DNA from: Chara braunii | Taxonomy: Eukaryota; Streptophyta; Charophyceae; Charales; Characeae | Assembly: GCA_003427395.1 (NCBI GenBank) | Contig: BFEA01000656.1 | Location: 705,494 to 740,430, forward strand | DNA length: 34,937 nucleotides | Reading direction: 5' to 3' | In this document: positions 9,389 to 18,689 of the stretch, piece after piece | Position numbering within the stretch: position 1 is the stretch's first letter | How the letters are laid out: each line of letters opens with the position of its first letter | The notes under the pieces: model-generated | Databases searched by the model: none | Told to the model about the DNA's origin: nothing | The model's input: only the letters and a program-made list of their open reading frames with translations | Made by a program: the position numbers and the translations under genes

Positions 9389-9957
9389 CTTACCTGCAGC
9401 GCCGTTGCTCCAGCTTCGTCTTCGAGGTACCTACAGCACAGCGCTACATTCACAGGTTAGTATCTGGTTCGTAATAGTGAGAGAGAGAGAGTTCTTCCTC
9501 CTCCTCTTCTCAGTCCACCATCTTCTTCTTTCCCTCTCCATCTCTGACTTCACTGCATCTGCAGACTATGAGAGAAGAGATACAGAGCTTGGTAACATAT
9601 GATCCAGACTCGACTTTTGGGGGTTCAGACATAGCAACGAGGGACTATTTGGGATTGGTGACCAAGACTTGGTGTTAACGACATTCCCATCTTCCTCCCT
9701 CCTTTCGTCTGATCCTTATCTCTTCGTCTGTGTATGTCTGGACCTGGCGCCTTCTTCCTGTGTACAGCGCCAGGCTCCTTCACACTTGGTGAGGGATACG
9801 ATGCATGTGTAGTCTGACTTCAAACATGGGCTGGGCTAGATGATAGTATTCTAGCCCTCTGCTTCGCTACTTGATTCCTACGTGAACGAGGTCCGTCCCA
9901 GTCAGGTCAGTCTTTGTATCAAGTCTTCCCTGCGCTCTTCAGCATCTTTATGTATGA
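9389..9957 (+). other. Exon-like sequence at the right flank of element A
   Basis: No long ORF is present, but splice-like signals are. On the + strand, CTGCAG precedes an open stretch ending CACAG|GTTAGT at 9455-9461. A further CTGCAG at about 9563 opens a frame reading TMREEIQSLVTYDP and then GSDIATRDYLGLVTKTW. The two stretches join in the same phase. On the - strand, the same left edge reads CTGCAG|GTAAGT, a perfect splice donor split by the element A target site, and 9462-9468 is a TACTAAC branchpoint match. TTGGTAACATATGATCCAG near 9589 could instead be a primer-binding site of an older LTR element. The three readings conflict, and none is proven. Confidence 0.3.
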
Positions 9958-10361
9958 ATGAGAATGTACATTGCTGGTCGAGATTCTCGTAACCGCATTG
10001 TCTATTCAGTCCTTTTCATCACATTGCAGATTCTCGGTTTATTGCATACATTGCATATCTGTGCATGTAACAACGGGCCTGGCCATTACATGGCTATTGT
10101 ACACGCCTCTGACCAGTGGGAGGTGTGGAACGACGGTGTCATGGTCCATGCCATGATTGATATTACTGATTTCTTACTCTATGATGCTGTTCTCTTGCCA
10201 CATCAAACTGTCCGCAANCTCCTTTATGTCGAAGATCATTCCTCTGCCACCGCNGTGCAGCAGTACAATGTACACACACTATGTGACCTTCTCCTTTGTA
10301 CAGCCACAGACACTGTTGCACTTGGGTGTACTCGCCATCATCTTTGTCACAATCACTACCA
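9958..10361 (+). CDS. Partial ORF with ubiquitin-specific-protease-like (papain-fold) C-terminal signature
   Basis: This frame runs 134 codons into the N gap; the codon before 9958 is TGA. Residues 42-59 read GHYMAIVHASDQWEVWND. This matches the catalytic-His box of ubiquitin-specific proteases, GHY-x-A-x-V...W-x-x-(F/N)-(N/D)-D, with the His codon at 10084-10086. FLLYDAVLLP and LLYVE downstream fit the closing strands of that fold. A likely splice acceptor (CATTGCAG) at 10022-10029 suggests the true exon starts at 10030. No Cys-box exon is visible upstream. Ns at 10218 and 10254 lie inside. It may be a host exon, a captured fragment in a transposon, or a chance resemblance. Confidence 0.4.
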
Positions 10362-10656
10362 NNNNNNNNNNNNNNNNNNNNNNNNNNNNNNNNNNNNNNN
10401 NNNNNNNNNNNNNNNNNNNNNNNNNNNNNNNNNNNNNNNNNNNNNNNNNNNNNNNNNNNNNNNNNNNNNNNNNNNNNNNNNNNNNNNNNNNNNNNNNNNN
10501 NNNNNNNNNNNNNNNNNNNNNNNNNNNNNNNNNNNNNNNNNNNNNNNNNNNNNNNNNNNNNNNNNNNNNNNNNNNNNNNNNNNNNNNNNNNNNNNNNNNN
10601 NNNNNNNNNNNNNNNNNNNNNNNNNNNNNNNNNNNNNNNNNNNNNNNNNNNNNNNN
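10362..10656. other. Assembly gap (295 N)
   Basis: This is an uninterrupted run of N with no sequence information. Frames drawn through it are meaningless. Confidence 1.
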
Positions 10657-10983
10657 GCGCTCATCCACCCCATCCTTACAATGTGTGTCCTTTCTGTCGT
10701 CAAGGACAGCCTCATTCTTGAGCTTTTTCTTGCCCTTTCCTTTGCCCTCTTTCTCATTCTACACTCCGTATTTTTCCTCTTCCATTCTTTTTTTGTCCTC
10801 TCTCTGTCTCTCCCTGTCTCTTTTCCCTGTGTTTAACACCTTCCCCTTCACTCTGCCTCTCTCACAGTGTGCAAGTGGGCTGTTATGGCATACGGGGATG
10901 GGGGCAGCTCGCGCTCAACTTCATCAACGTGTCAAGCCTTGCACGTGAGAGGCACAGTGGAGGTGGAGTTCAAAGAAGAATGA
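10657..10983 (+). other. Pyrimidine tract and candidate terminal exon
   Basis: About 150 bp of strongly pyrimidine-rich + strand ends in CTCACAG at 10861-10867, a good 3' splice site. One of the three frames after it reads CKWAVMAYGDGGSSR and ends EVEFKEE at TGA 10981-10983. T-rich, UTR-like sequence follows. It could be the last exon of the gene carrying the GHY segment, but the N gap prevents linking them. Confidence 0.25.
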
Positions 10984-11113
10984 GAAATTTAATGGTTTCA
11001 ATCTGCCCTTGCTTTTTCTTTTTCTTTTTGTTTTTATTTTTGCAATGTGCCCGTTTTTTGTTTTTATTCTTTGTTTCGCAAAGTGCGCTCTTTTAGTTTG
11101 TAGTTATGTGACA

Positions 11114-11157
<44 letters not shown>

Positions 11158-11192
11158 CAATTAATCAATCAATCAATCAATCAATCAATCAA
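11114..11192. repeat. Adjacent (ATCT)n and (AATC)n microsatellites
   Basis: About eleven ATCT units (11114-11157) are followed after a few bases by about seven AATC units (from 11162). The second motif looks like a shifted derivative of the first. Confidence 0.95.
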
Positions 11193-11391
11193 CAGAATCA
11201 GTCTCAGCCCAGCCCTCTTTGGCTTTCTGAAAGGGCCAGAAAATAGTTACAACTCAAAAGATCTCAAAACAAGTTTTTTGGGGGTGAGCGTTGAACAACC
11301 AAAAAAAAAGAAAAAGAAAAATCCGGGCCTACCAGACCGGACATCCACCCAGACATCCAGAGACGGACGGTCTTGATTGGGATCCCGACAT

Positions 11392-12006
11392 CTGGATCGT
11401 AACCATGGAATGAATCAGAATCAATGTCCAAAACTCCTTCTTACTGCCAGCATCACATGAGGTCCACTATAGCCAATAGCCATGACCTACACCACCTTCC
11501 TCCTCTTCTACACTAGGTGGTTACAACGGACTAGTGGGGCCGTGCCCCGATGTTCAAAGGACAACGCAAACCTGATATATCCCCTCTAGTATGCCTGCCC
11601 TGCCTAACTCTGCCCTGAAGCCTTCCTTGAAGCAGCACACCCCAACCGGGGCCTTTCAGGTGAAGCGCCAGCCAACAAGATGAAGATGCCGTCCACCATA
11701 GCCAGGTAGTTAGCCTACCTTTTTCCTCCTCCCTGGTCCGTTCCACCATAGCTGTGGGTGGATGACCAGGCAACCTTCTTCCTCCCGAGCGTTGGACTGG
11801 CCAAGTGCTCGCTCCAACAGCGTGACGCCAAACTTGCACACCGCAAAATGAGGAAGAGCACTTCGCTGCTCCTAGAGATATACCGAGCAGCTGCCTCCTG
11901 GGCGGTGACTTTCCAGGCCAGTCGGCCTCCCAAGCATCTGGTACCTTTCTCCTTTCGTAGGGAAACGTCATTGCAGGTATGATGTCGTCGGCTACAGGCC
12001 CTAGAC
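11392..12006 (-). repeat. Dispersed ~0.6-kb repeat, copy 1 (inverted partner at 32207-32880); possible LTR
   Basis: Read on the - strand, this sequence is collinear with 32207-32880 on the + strand. Both start TCTAGGGCCTGT, contain GTTTCCCT(A/C)CGAAAG, AAGTCACCGCCCA and TGGCTATGGTGGAC, and end near ATTGATTCTG(A/G)TTCAT. Identity looks like roughly 70-80 percent with indels. Just past its - strand end, TGGTTACGATCCAG (plus 11392-11405) resembles a TGG primer-binding site, so an LTR is the best guess. The 161-codon - strand frame inside is not recognisable as a protein. Confidence 0.7.
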
Positions 12007-12294
12007 TCAGACCCACTTTCCTTGCTCCTTCATCTCACATCCACTTTCCGTGCTGCTTGCTCGATGCTGTTGGACTGCTGCTCAATCTCTGCAGAACCCC
12101 GCGTGACTTTTTCTGTCCCATTGCTTGAATCTGCTATGTGTCAGCTCAACCTGAATCATTGATTGGTGCATCCTGTTGAGGCGTGTGCTGGGCCTCTCTT
12201 TGACTCTGGAAAATTGAAGAAGAGTTATTACGAATTATGCAATATTATGCAGCTGATCATTGTGTCAATACCTGCGCTCTTTGGATTGATGCAG

Positions 12295-12477
12295 AACAGG
12301 GATGGAGAAATCGCGTACTTAAGACAGGAGAACGAAGAGATGGGGAGAGCGTACAAGTCCTTGCGGACAATGCTGGAAGAGAGTGTCTCTGAACGAGAGA
12401 AATTGGCAGAGGAGTTGAATGAACAGCAACGACTCTCACAGGATGCGAAAGACGTCCAAGCAAGGCTTGAATTGGAG
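12295..12477 (+). CDS. Candidate coiled-coil exon (61 codons, phase 0-0)
   Basis: The stretch lies between GATGCAG| and GGAG|GTAATG, plausible acceptor and donor sites, and is exactly 61 codons. It reads NRDGEIAYLRQENEEMGRAY and continues through EEL, ending QARLELE. Hydrophobic residues at heptad spacing and many Glu/Lys/Arg/Gln make a continuous coiled coil. The surrounding frame is also open (12163-12591), but codons outside these borders look non-coding. If the donor joins the CAG at 12607-12609, the next exon would continue LVDLSKNQHIHS in the same phase. I do not recognise the protein. It is the best candidate for host coding sequence in the window. Confidence 0.4.
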
Positions 12478-12481
12478 GTAA

Positions 12482-12607
12482 TGCTGAGCTCCTCTTCCCT
12501 CAAGCAGGTTGAATTGCTGATGATTAGCAATATATTGACAGGCTTCCCTCAAGCAATATATGCTGAGCTCCTCTTCCCTCAAGCAGGTTGAATTGCTGAT
12601 GATTAGC
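12482..12607. repeat. 48-bp direct repeat, two copies 78 bp apart
   Basis: TGCTGAGCTCCTCTTCCCTC through GATGATTAGCA occurs at 12482-12529 and 12560-12607. A diverged partial piece lies between (CTTCCCTCAAGCA at ~12543). It falls in the putative intron after the coiled-coil exon and ends at its candidate acceptor. Confidence 0.9.
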
Positions 12608-12639
12608 AGTTGGTTGACCTGTCGAAGAACCAGCACATC

Positions 12640-12780
12640 CACTCCGCTCCCTCCCCTTCACCCCCTCCTCCCCCCCCTTGCCAACCTCCCCCATCCCTGC
12701 CGAACCTTTCTATCTCCCTCCTCCCGTCTCTCCTCCTCCACCTCCTCCTCCTCCACCTCCTCCTGTTGCTCTCTAAAAGG
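12640..12780. repeat. CT-rich low-complexity tract
   Basis: This is nearly pure C/T with CTC and CCT triplets. It could serve as a long polypyrimidine tract before AAAAG at 12776-12780. The proline- and leucine-rich frames across it are composition artefacts. Confidence 0.8.
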
Positions 12781-13150
12781 ATTTCACGTTGCAGACACCC
12801 GAGTCCCGGTCCCAGAGTCCCAAGCTGTCCCAGTCCCAATTGGGCCCAGTCCGAGATGGTACCGGTCCCACCTGTCCAGTAGGTGAGTCCCAGGTAGGAT
12901 CGTTAGGGTCCTGAGGTCTGTAGGAGGCCGAAACATTGTAAGTCGATGTTGGGCCGGTACCGAAGAGGCAAACCAGTAAAAGTCCAACCGGTAACCGACA
13001 GGAAAACTCCAGGCCCAAAGTCCAATTTTGCAGCAGCGTCCCAGGAAGAGTCCAGAAGGTACCGACCAACCAAAATTCATGCAGCAGACAGGCCGCGGAC
13101 GACCGGTACCGGCCAGAAGAAAACCAAGGCCAAGTCAAGCAACTGTTAAT
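12781..13150. other. ACCGGT/GGTACC-rich segment, no gene recognised
   Basis: GGTACCG, ACCGGT and CCGGTA motifs recur (12858, 12954, 12990, 13058, 13102), with repeated GTCCCAG/GTCCCGG words at the left. The open frames on both strands show no family resemblance. Such short-word richness is common in non-autonomous DNA transposons, but I find no convincing terminal inverted repeats or target duplication. Confidence 0.4.
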
Positions 13151-13163
13151 ACCGGCTACAGTG

Positions 13164-13310
13164 CAGGACACGGCATTCATTGTCCTGCGTGAGCTGCGGA
13201 AGCGCTGCTGGTTGCTTGTGCGATCTCACAGCTTCGCCTGTGCGCCACAGGGCCTGCTTCGCAGCGCAGCACTTAGGGTTGAGGAAGGAGAAGGCGGCCA
13301 TCACTGAGGT
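13164..13310 (+). other. Short exon-like open stretch
   Basis: After GTGCAG an open frame reads DTAFIVLRELRKRCWLLVRS and continues to a TGA near 13305. Codon use looks more protein-like than its neighbours, but there is no recognisable family or donor site. It could be a degraded exon or chance. Confidence 0.2.
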
Positions 13311-13372
13311 TGCAGTTGAATTAGAGCGGATGTATCCAGGGTTACGATCCTAGTAGTTTTAGATAGAGAGAG

Positions 13373-13389
13373 GGGGGGGGGGGGGGGGG

Positions 13390-13450
<61 letters not shown>
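13373..13450. repeat. Poly-G plus (GA)n microsatellite
   Basis: About 19 G (13373-13391) runs straight into about 29 GA units. The Ser/Leu- and Pro-rich frames on the - strand here are artefacts. Confidence 0.97.
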
Positions 13451-13455
<5 letters not shown>

Positions 13456-14525
13456 TGGGAGAGCCAGAGCGATACAAGTATTGAGGTAGCAACCAGAGAG
13501 AGAAGAGAGAGAGAGGGATAGCCGCTGCCTGATGAAGTTGTTGCATGTGCGGATGAGCACTGGTTATCTGTATTCATTGAGTTTCCGAACTGTGCTGACC
13601 TTGGTGTTCCATACCTGGCTTTGGTGTGAATCTCTATGCGAGCTTTCATCGTGCATGTTCTGTGAAGAGCAAATCAAAGCGGATCATCTCATCTCATTTT
13701 CTTCCTCCTTTGTTTCCTCCCCTCTTTCTTTTTTTTTTTGTTTTTTTCCCAATCCTTCCGCAGTTTCACCTATGGGAACCTTCTACGATTTCTCCTTCCT
13801 CCAAATAAGAAGGTTCAATGAACTTCTCACATCACCCCAAGCAGCAAACCGCCGAGATCACCGCGATCCAGATACATCACCAAACCATTCAATCGGTAGG
13901 AGCGAGGTGTGTACAAAGGGCAGGGACGTAATCAGCATGAGCTGACGACTCTCACTTACTAGGCATTTGTTTCCTCCCCTCATTGTTTGTCAAGGATGGG
14001 AAATTGAACCTCATTCCAACAAAATCGCTCAGACCTTGTTGTCATTTTCATTGCTGTCAGCAAATGTTTACATGGAAATGCATAGAGCTCCCTTTCTCTG
14101 TATCTGCATCTGCCTGGCCCAACCCCCGACTTCAAGGGTTGTGTATGACTGTGTTTAGCTGAACTTTTGCTTTGTTTCGGTTGGCTTGAAGGGTCCTCTT
14201 GAGTGTTTAGCTGAACTGGGCATTTCTCAGGTAGCTGAACTTTTTTGGTCGCTTGAGAGTCCTGTGTGCTCGTGCTTATCTGAGCTCATGTGTGACGAGG
14301 CGGAGGCAGAGTAGCGAGGTCGGGGGAGAGAGAGAGGGAGAGAGTGAAGGCACACACACACACTCACTGAACTCGACACAGACTCGACTCGACGCGACGG
14401 ACACAGACACAGAGAGGCAAAGTTGCAAAGTCACAAAGTCGCAATCTTGAATTCCGAACACAATGTCGCAGCAAGTCACACTGAAGCACAAGCACTGAGG
14501 CCGAAAACTGAGTGCCCATACTGGG
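13451..14525. other. No recognisable gene
   Basis: There are T-rich tracts, a good polypyrimidine/acceptor pair ending CTTCCGCAG at ~13761, and several short frames with no family signature. GCTGAACTTTT recurs around 14158 and 14232, and a short (CA)n lies near 14351. The left end of the element B 3' LTR probably lies somewhere in or after this stretch, but I could not find its boundary. Confidence 0.5.
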
Positions 14526-14556
14526 CTTGAGTCCGGTCTTAAGAACCGGACTCAAG
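14526..14556. other. Perfect 12-bp-arm inverted repeat (hairpin)
   Basis: CTTGAGTCCGGT (14526-14537) and its exact complement ACCGGACTCAAG (14545-14556) flank a 7-base loop, CTTAAGA. It lies within or near the presumed 3' LTR of element B. Confidence 0.9.
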
Positions 14557-14806
14557 TTCAGTCCCGAGGGCAGAAATGTGATATGCCTCAGGGCTGAACT
14601 GAGAATCGAAGGTCTGAGTCTGGGCGCCAGAATGCCGGATGGCGCCTAGTATCGAAATCTGAAAGTGCCAAAGGAGGAGAACGGGCGCCAAACTGCAGAG
14701 GGCACCATCAGTCGGGAACCGGAAGACAGAAACCCAAAAATAAAATAGCAGCCTTGCGGGTGGTGACCCGCGGACCAGGGATCGAGCCCTGGCTGAGTCC
14801 GTGACA
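14557..14806 (-). repeat. Start (U3 side) of the element B 3' LTR; far end not resolved
   Basis: On the - strand a purine run, AGAGGGAGGGGATAG (plus 14807-14821), is followed at 14806 by TGTCACGGACTCAG. This is the usual arrangement of polypurine tract then LTR TG for Gypsy elements. Two back-to-back hairpins sit just inside (14756-14792). The other LTR boundary and a matching 5' LTR were not found, so the left coordinate is arbitrary. Confidence 0.5.
14756..14792. other. Twin adjacent hairpins
   Basis: GCGGGT-GGTG-ACCCGC (14756-14771) and CCAGGG-ATCGAG-CCCTGG (14775-14792) each have perfect 6-bp stems and are three bases apart. The second resembles a tRNA T-arm or Pol III B box, but no tRNA body surrounds it. 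Confidence 0.85.
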
Positions 14807-14939
14807 CTATCCCCTCCCTCTAGAAGGCAACGTTCCGGCTGCCAAAAAGTCATGAAATGGTCATCGTGTCGAAAGGGAAGAGGGATATAATGTGGGTGGC
14901 ATGGCTGGGGAGTAAGAGGGAGCAGGGTTTATGGCCGGT

Positions 14940-15060
14940 GAACTGGGAACAGGGTTATCCTACTGATGATCTAAAGGAATTGCAGGAAACAGGGTAGTCC
15001 TACTGATGAACTAAGGGGTTGGGAACAACGGGGACAGGGTAATCTTACTGATGAACTAGG
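14940..15060. repeat. Three degenerate ~42-bp repeats in the element B 3' region
   Basis: The motif ACAGGGT(T/A)(A/G)TC(C/T)TACTGATGA recurs at about 14952, 14990 and 15034, each followed by a CTA-purine tail. It lies between the chromodomain end and the 3' LTR, where Gypsy elements often carry short tandem repeats. The rest of 14822-15719 holds no recognisable ORF. Confidence 0.75.
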
Positions 15061-15719
15061 AGGGTCCGGGCAAAACTGGTTATGTGATCTCAAAGAAAAT
15101 TGTCTTGCAACGTCCGGGGTCGGGGTTGCTGCCGGTCGGGGTCTTAGGTACAGATGGCAAGTTCTGTGTCGTAGTCCATGTGAAAGTGTTGAAAACAGGT
15201 CTTGGAGGGTGTTGCAGAAGCAGTCTTCAGCAGTTCTTGTGATGTTGACGGCAAGGGCTTCAGCTTGATTGTCCCAGTGGCAGGTTGCATCCGGTACACA
15301 ATCTGATGATGAGGTCTGATCCGGATAGCAGGTCACAGACTGATCTTGATGTCGATGTCAAAGGTGCTGCTCCAGAAGCCTGCTAGTCCAAGGTGCCGGC
15401 CAAAGGGAACAGCATGTGGCCAACCAGCTCTCTTATCTCTTCGTTCTAAGCTGTAGCATGCCATCGTCCTCGTGCGCTTGCCGTTGGGTCCGTTATCGCC
15501 GGCGACGCGCAGGGGCCACATGTAGGACTTGGACAAGAGGGACAGAGATGTGGCAGAGGACGGATGGGAGAACGGGGCGAGACGAAGGCAAGAGCGGATC
15601 AGCCAGAGGAAGGTCAAGAGGCAAGGGTTTTGCTGGGTACAGGGGATGTGTGTAGAGTAGGGAGGCAGGGCTTAGGTAGGGTGTAGGTAGGGTTTAGGCG
15701 GGGCTTAGTCAGTGGGTAG

Positions 15720-16221
15720 CTAGGAAATAGGATGGGCGCGATCATAGGTGCGAACAAGTTTCATGGCATTTTTAAGGTTAGCAAGAGGGTCCCATGTGGA
15801 TTCGTCATCAGGGTATCCTGTCCATTTTACTTTGTATTCTGTGATTGGTTCTAGGTGGTCAGATACCTGAGTAGTTCTTTGTCCTACAACGAATTCTGGA
15901 ACTGTGAGTAACATGATTGGTGGGGGTCTAGGATATGGGCGGTCAATGAATTGGGATGGTGATTCATGATATTCTTTGAGGTATTCTACGTGGAAGACAG
16001 GGTGGACACGACTCATGTCAGGAGGGAGTTGGAGCTTGTACTTGACGAGGGAGGTTTGTTCAATGATGGGGAAGGGTCTGAGTCACTTGTTGGAGAGTTT
16101 CTTGGACAAGCCGTATTCATGTTCAAAGCGTTTGGCGGAGAGCCAGACTTTGTCCCCTACTTTGAATGTTACGTCACATCTGTGTTTGTTGGTCTTATTG
16201 GCTTGTTGTTCTTGTGTTCGT
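15720..16221 (-). pseudogene. Element B integrase C-terminus with GPF remnant and chromodomain
   Basis: From 16016 down the frame reads MSRVHPVFHVEYLKEYHES, the usual sequence after the GPY/F module. It continues into a chromodomain ending ITEYKVKWTGYPDDESTWDP, with the E-Y-x-V-K-W-x-G-Y and STW-(E/D)-P signatures. Upstream in the same direction, LRPFPI stands where KxxGPFxI is expected, with a TGA beside it, so the GPF module is mutated. The chromodomain binds modified histone tails and directs integration. This is the best preserved part of element B. Confidence 0.87.
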
Positions 16222-16890
16222 TCAAGGGCTTCGATGGCTTCTTGTAGGAGTCGGTTCATTGTTGTAACCCATTCGTTGAGGGAAAGGCAAGGGTAGATGG
16301 GTTAAGTTGCGAAGGAAGCAAAAAGTTAGAGGGCAAGCGAGGATGGTAGCCAAGGTCGAGGTAGAATGGGGACATGCAAGTGGAGGACAAACGACGTTGT
16401 TGTGGGCGATCTCGGCGGCTATGAGCAACTGGTCCCAGTCATGTTGGTATGGATTACAATACTTCCGCAGGATTCTTTGGAGAGTATCGTTCATCTTCTC
16501 GGTTTGCCCATCAGTCTGAGGGTGGAATGCAGTGCTATAGTTGAGCGTGGTTCAGTAGGCTTTGAAAAGGTGTTTCCGAAATTATGAGAGAAAATGTGGA
16601 TCACGTTCACTGATGATATTATCGGGGAAGCCGTGATGGCGTGCGACATGATCAAAGCAGAGAGTGGTAACGTCTTTGGCGTTGTGCGAGGTAGTGCAAG
16701 GGATGAAGTGCGCGCATTCGGTTAAGCGACAGACGATGACATAGATGCAGTTATGGCCGCGATCATTCTTGGGGAGATCGCACACAAAGTCCATAGAGAT
16801 GGACTGCCTCTGGTGGGTGGGAATAGGCAATGACTGTACTTCTCGGGTTTGGCCCGGTTTGATGGATTGACGGCTTGACATGTGGGGCAT
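16222..16890 (-). pseudogene. Element B integrase catalytic core
   Basis: The strand reads QSISMDFVCDLPKN with the first catalytic Asp, then CIYVIVCRLTECAHFIPC and NIISERDPHFLS. The second catalytic Asp of the usual SDRDP is Glu here (codon at 16606-16608). A frame change follows at about 16580. The segment MNDTLQRILRKYCNPYQHDW from 16494 continues after the expected Glu-bearing helix, with AHNNVVCPPLACPHS in place of a YNxxxHxSTGxSPF-type stretch. Substituted acid, frameshift and decay make it inactive. Confidence 0.85.
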
Positions 16891-17653
16891 GAGCGAATGT
16901 AGGCTTTGACGTCGGCGAGTAGGGAAGGCCAGTGAAAGTAGCGGGTGGTGGTGTCAAAGGTTTTCTGGAGCCCGAGATGGTGCTTGACCAAGAGCTGGGT
17001 ACGGAGGCCACGTGCGTTGGGGATGCAAAGCCGGCGAGTGCCTTTGATGTCGATGTAGAGAAGATTGTCGTGAAGGGAGTAGTCGGGGACAGGGTTGAGG
17101 TCACGAAGCTTGTTGTAGACGGTGGAGAAGTCGGGGCATGAGAGATATCCTTGGGTATATCGGTGATGGAGCGATGGGAGTAGCTTCAAGTGGGTCATGG
17201 AGGCGTAGACTTTCTCAGGGAGCTTGTGGTCGGGGCGTCGGGAGAGGGCATCAGCAACGCGGTTGTTTTTGTCGGGAGTGTGGCAAATGGTAAATGTGAA
17301 TTGGGCAAGAAAGTCTAACCAGCGGGCTTGGCGGGGCGTGATGTGTTTCTTGGTGAGGATGGAGGAGACTATGGTGTTGTCTGTGCGAATGGTAAAGTAT
17401 TGCCCGTCGAGGTACGGGCGCCAGACTTTAAAGGCGTGGATCACGGCGACGAGTTCCTTCTCGTTGGAGGCGTAGTTCATCTCTATGGGAAGGAGCTTCT
17501 TGCTAGCGAAGGCGATGGGTACTTGTTGGGGGGAGCCTCGGGATGGGTGGGGGAATCTTGGATGGAGGGGGTTTCAGAGGTGTTGCGAGGAAAATGTTGC
17601 AAGAGGACGGCTCCGATGGCCAAGTCAGATGCGTCAGTGGTAACGTAGAAATG
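16891..17653 (-). pseudogene. Element B RNase H and integrase zinc finger
   Basis: HFYVTTDASDLAIGAVLLQ near 17640-17590 carries the first RNase H Asp and is preceded by an in-frame TGA (NPS-stop-HFY), consistent with CGA to TGA. After a frame change, MNYASNEKELVAVIHAFKVW (from 17480) gives the catalytic Glu region. TIRTDNTIVSSIL gives the next Asp, and NRVADALSRRPDHK is the typical tether. The integrase zinc finger is partly kept, as CPTC in YIRSCPTCQAVN, but its HHCC histidines are disturbed (LLVKHHLGLQKTF). Confidence 0.86.
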
Positions 17654-18689
17654 TCAAGAGGGGTTGGCGATCTTGAGGACAGGGGCCGTGGTGATGGTTT
17701 GCTTAAGCAAGTCGAAAGCATGTTGGCGGCGGTTGTTCCAGGGGAAGGGCTCGTCCTTGCGTGTGAGTTCGTGGAGCGGGTATGTGACGTCGGAGAAGTT
17801 ACGGATGAAGGGGCGATAATAGTTGGCAAGGCTGAGGAATGAGCGGAGTTGGAGAAGGGTCTTGGGCGGGGGGTACTCAACGAGGCCAGTGACCTTCGAG
17901 GAGTCCATGCGGATACCTTCAGCAGAGACGACGTGGCCAAGGTATTCTACGCTTGCGGCAACAAAGGTGCATTTGCTGAGCTTGGCATATAATTTTTGCT
18001 CTATGAGGATAGAGAGGACTTGGCGAAGGTGCTGAAGGTAGGACTCGAAGGTGGGGCTATAAAGAAGGATATCATCAAGGTTGACAATGACACAAACTTT
18101 GAGGAGGTCACGAAAGATGTGATTCACGGTGGACTGGAATGTGGCGGGGGCATTGGTGAGTCCGAAGGGAATCACAAGGAATTCGTAGTGCTCAAAGTGA
18201 GAGCGGAATGTGGTCTTGTGGGTGTCGTCCTCGCGAATGCGGATCTGGTGGAAGCCACTGCGGAGGTCAATCTTGGTAAAATATTTGGCTCCACGGAGGC
18301 GATCAAGAAGCTTGGAATTCCAAGGTAGTGGGTACTTGTTCTTGATCATGATTCGATTCAATGTGAGGTAGTCTGTGCACATCCTTAGCTATGAGGCAGC
18401 TTGTACTGAAGGGGGAGGAGCTTGGCTTAATGAATCCTTTTTCAAGGAGTTCATTGAGCTGCCACTTCATTTCTTCGGCTTCCGGGACAAAGAGTTGGTA
18501 TGGAGGGCGGCACGGTGGAGAGTGGTCGGGTTCCAGATCAATGGTATGAGATACACCACGATCCGGGGTAATCAGGCAGGCAAGGACTCGAGAAAAATGC
18601 CCTTTAACTAGTCGAGGATGGAGGTGAGGGCGGGGTCGGAGGGGGGGGCTTGATCGGGTGTGTCTGTAGGGAGCAAGTCCTTGGGACAT
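17654..18689 (-). pseudogene. Element B reverse transcriptase
   Basis: The N-terminal part (18689-18385) reads FVPEAEEMKWQLNELLEKGF then IKPSSSPFSTSCLIAKD. A small deletion near 18385 shifts the frame into MCTDYLTLNRIMIKNKYPLP, FTKIDLRSGFHQIRI and VIPFGLTNAPATFQ. The catalytic box is VIVNLDDILLYS (18071-18082 for NLDD): the aromatic residue before LDD is Asn instead of Tyr/Phe. YLGHVVSAEGI and SFLSLANYYRPFIRNFSDV follow. The motif order and spacing identify Ty3/Gypsy RT. The frameshift and NLDD argue against activity. Confidence 0.9.

Noticed and set aside
9580-9610. TTGGTAACATATGATCC as a definite primer-binding site of an older LTR element
   Set aside because: It only starts like one. No LTR end (CA) precedes it, and I could not pair it with another LTR. 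It is kept only as an alternative in the flank annotation.
10157-10948. Frames running through the N gap
   Set aside because: The 295 N positions supply no codons, so continuity is unknown.
11531-12016. 161-codon - strand ORF as a gene
   Set aside because: Its inverted partner at 32207-32880 keeps nucleotide similarity but not the reading frame, so it is a non-coding repeat.
13301-13649. Ser/Leu-rich - strand ORFs
   Set aside because: They are produced by the poly-G/(GA)n microsatellite. Three overlapping frames show the same artefact.
14775-14792. tRNA or SINE B box (GATCGAGCC)
   Set aside because: There is no matching A box, acceptor stem or anticodon arm. The stem-loop fits the LTR-edge hairpin pair.
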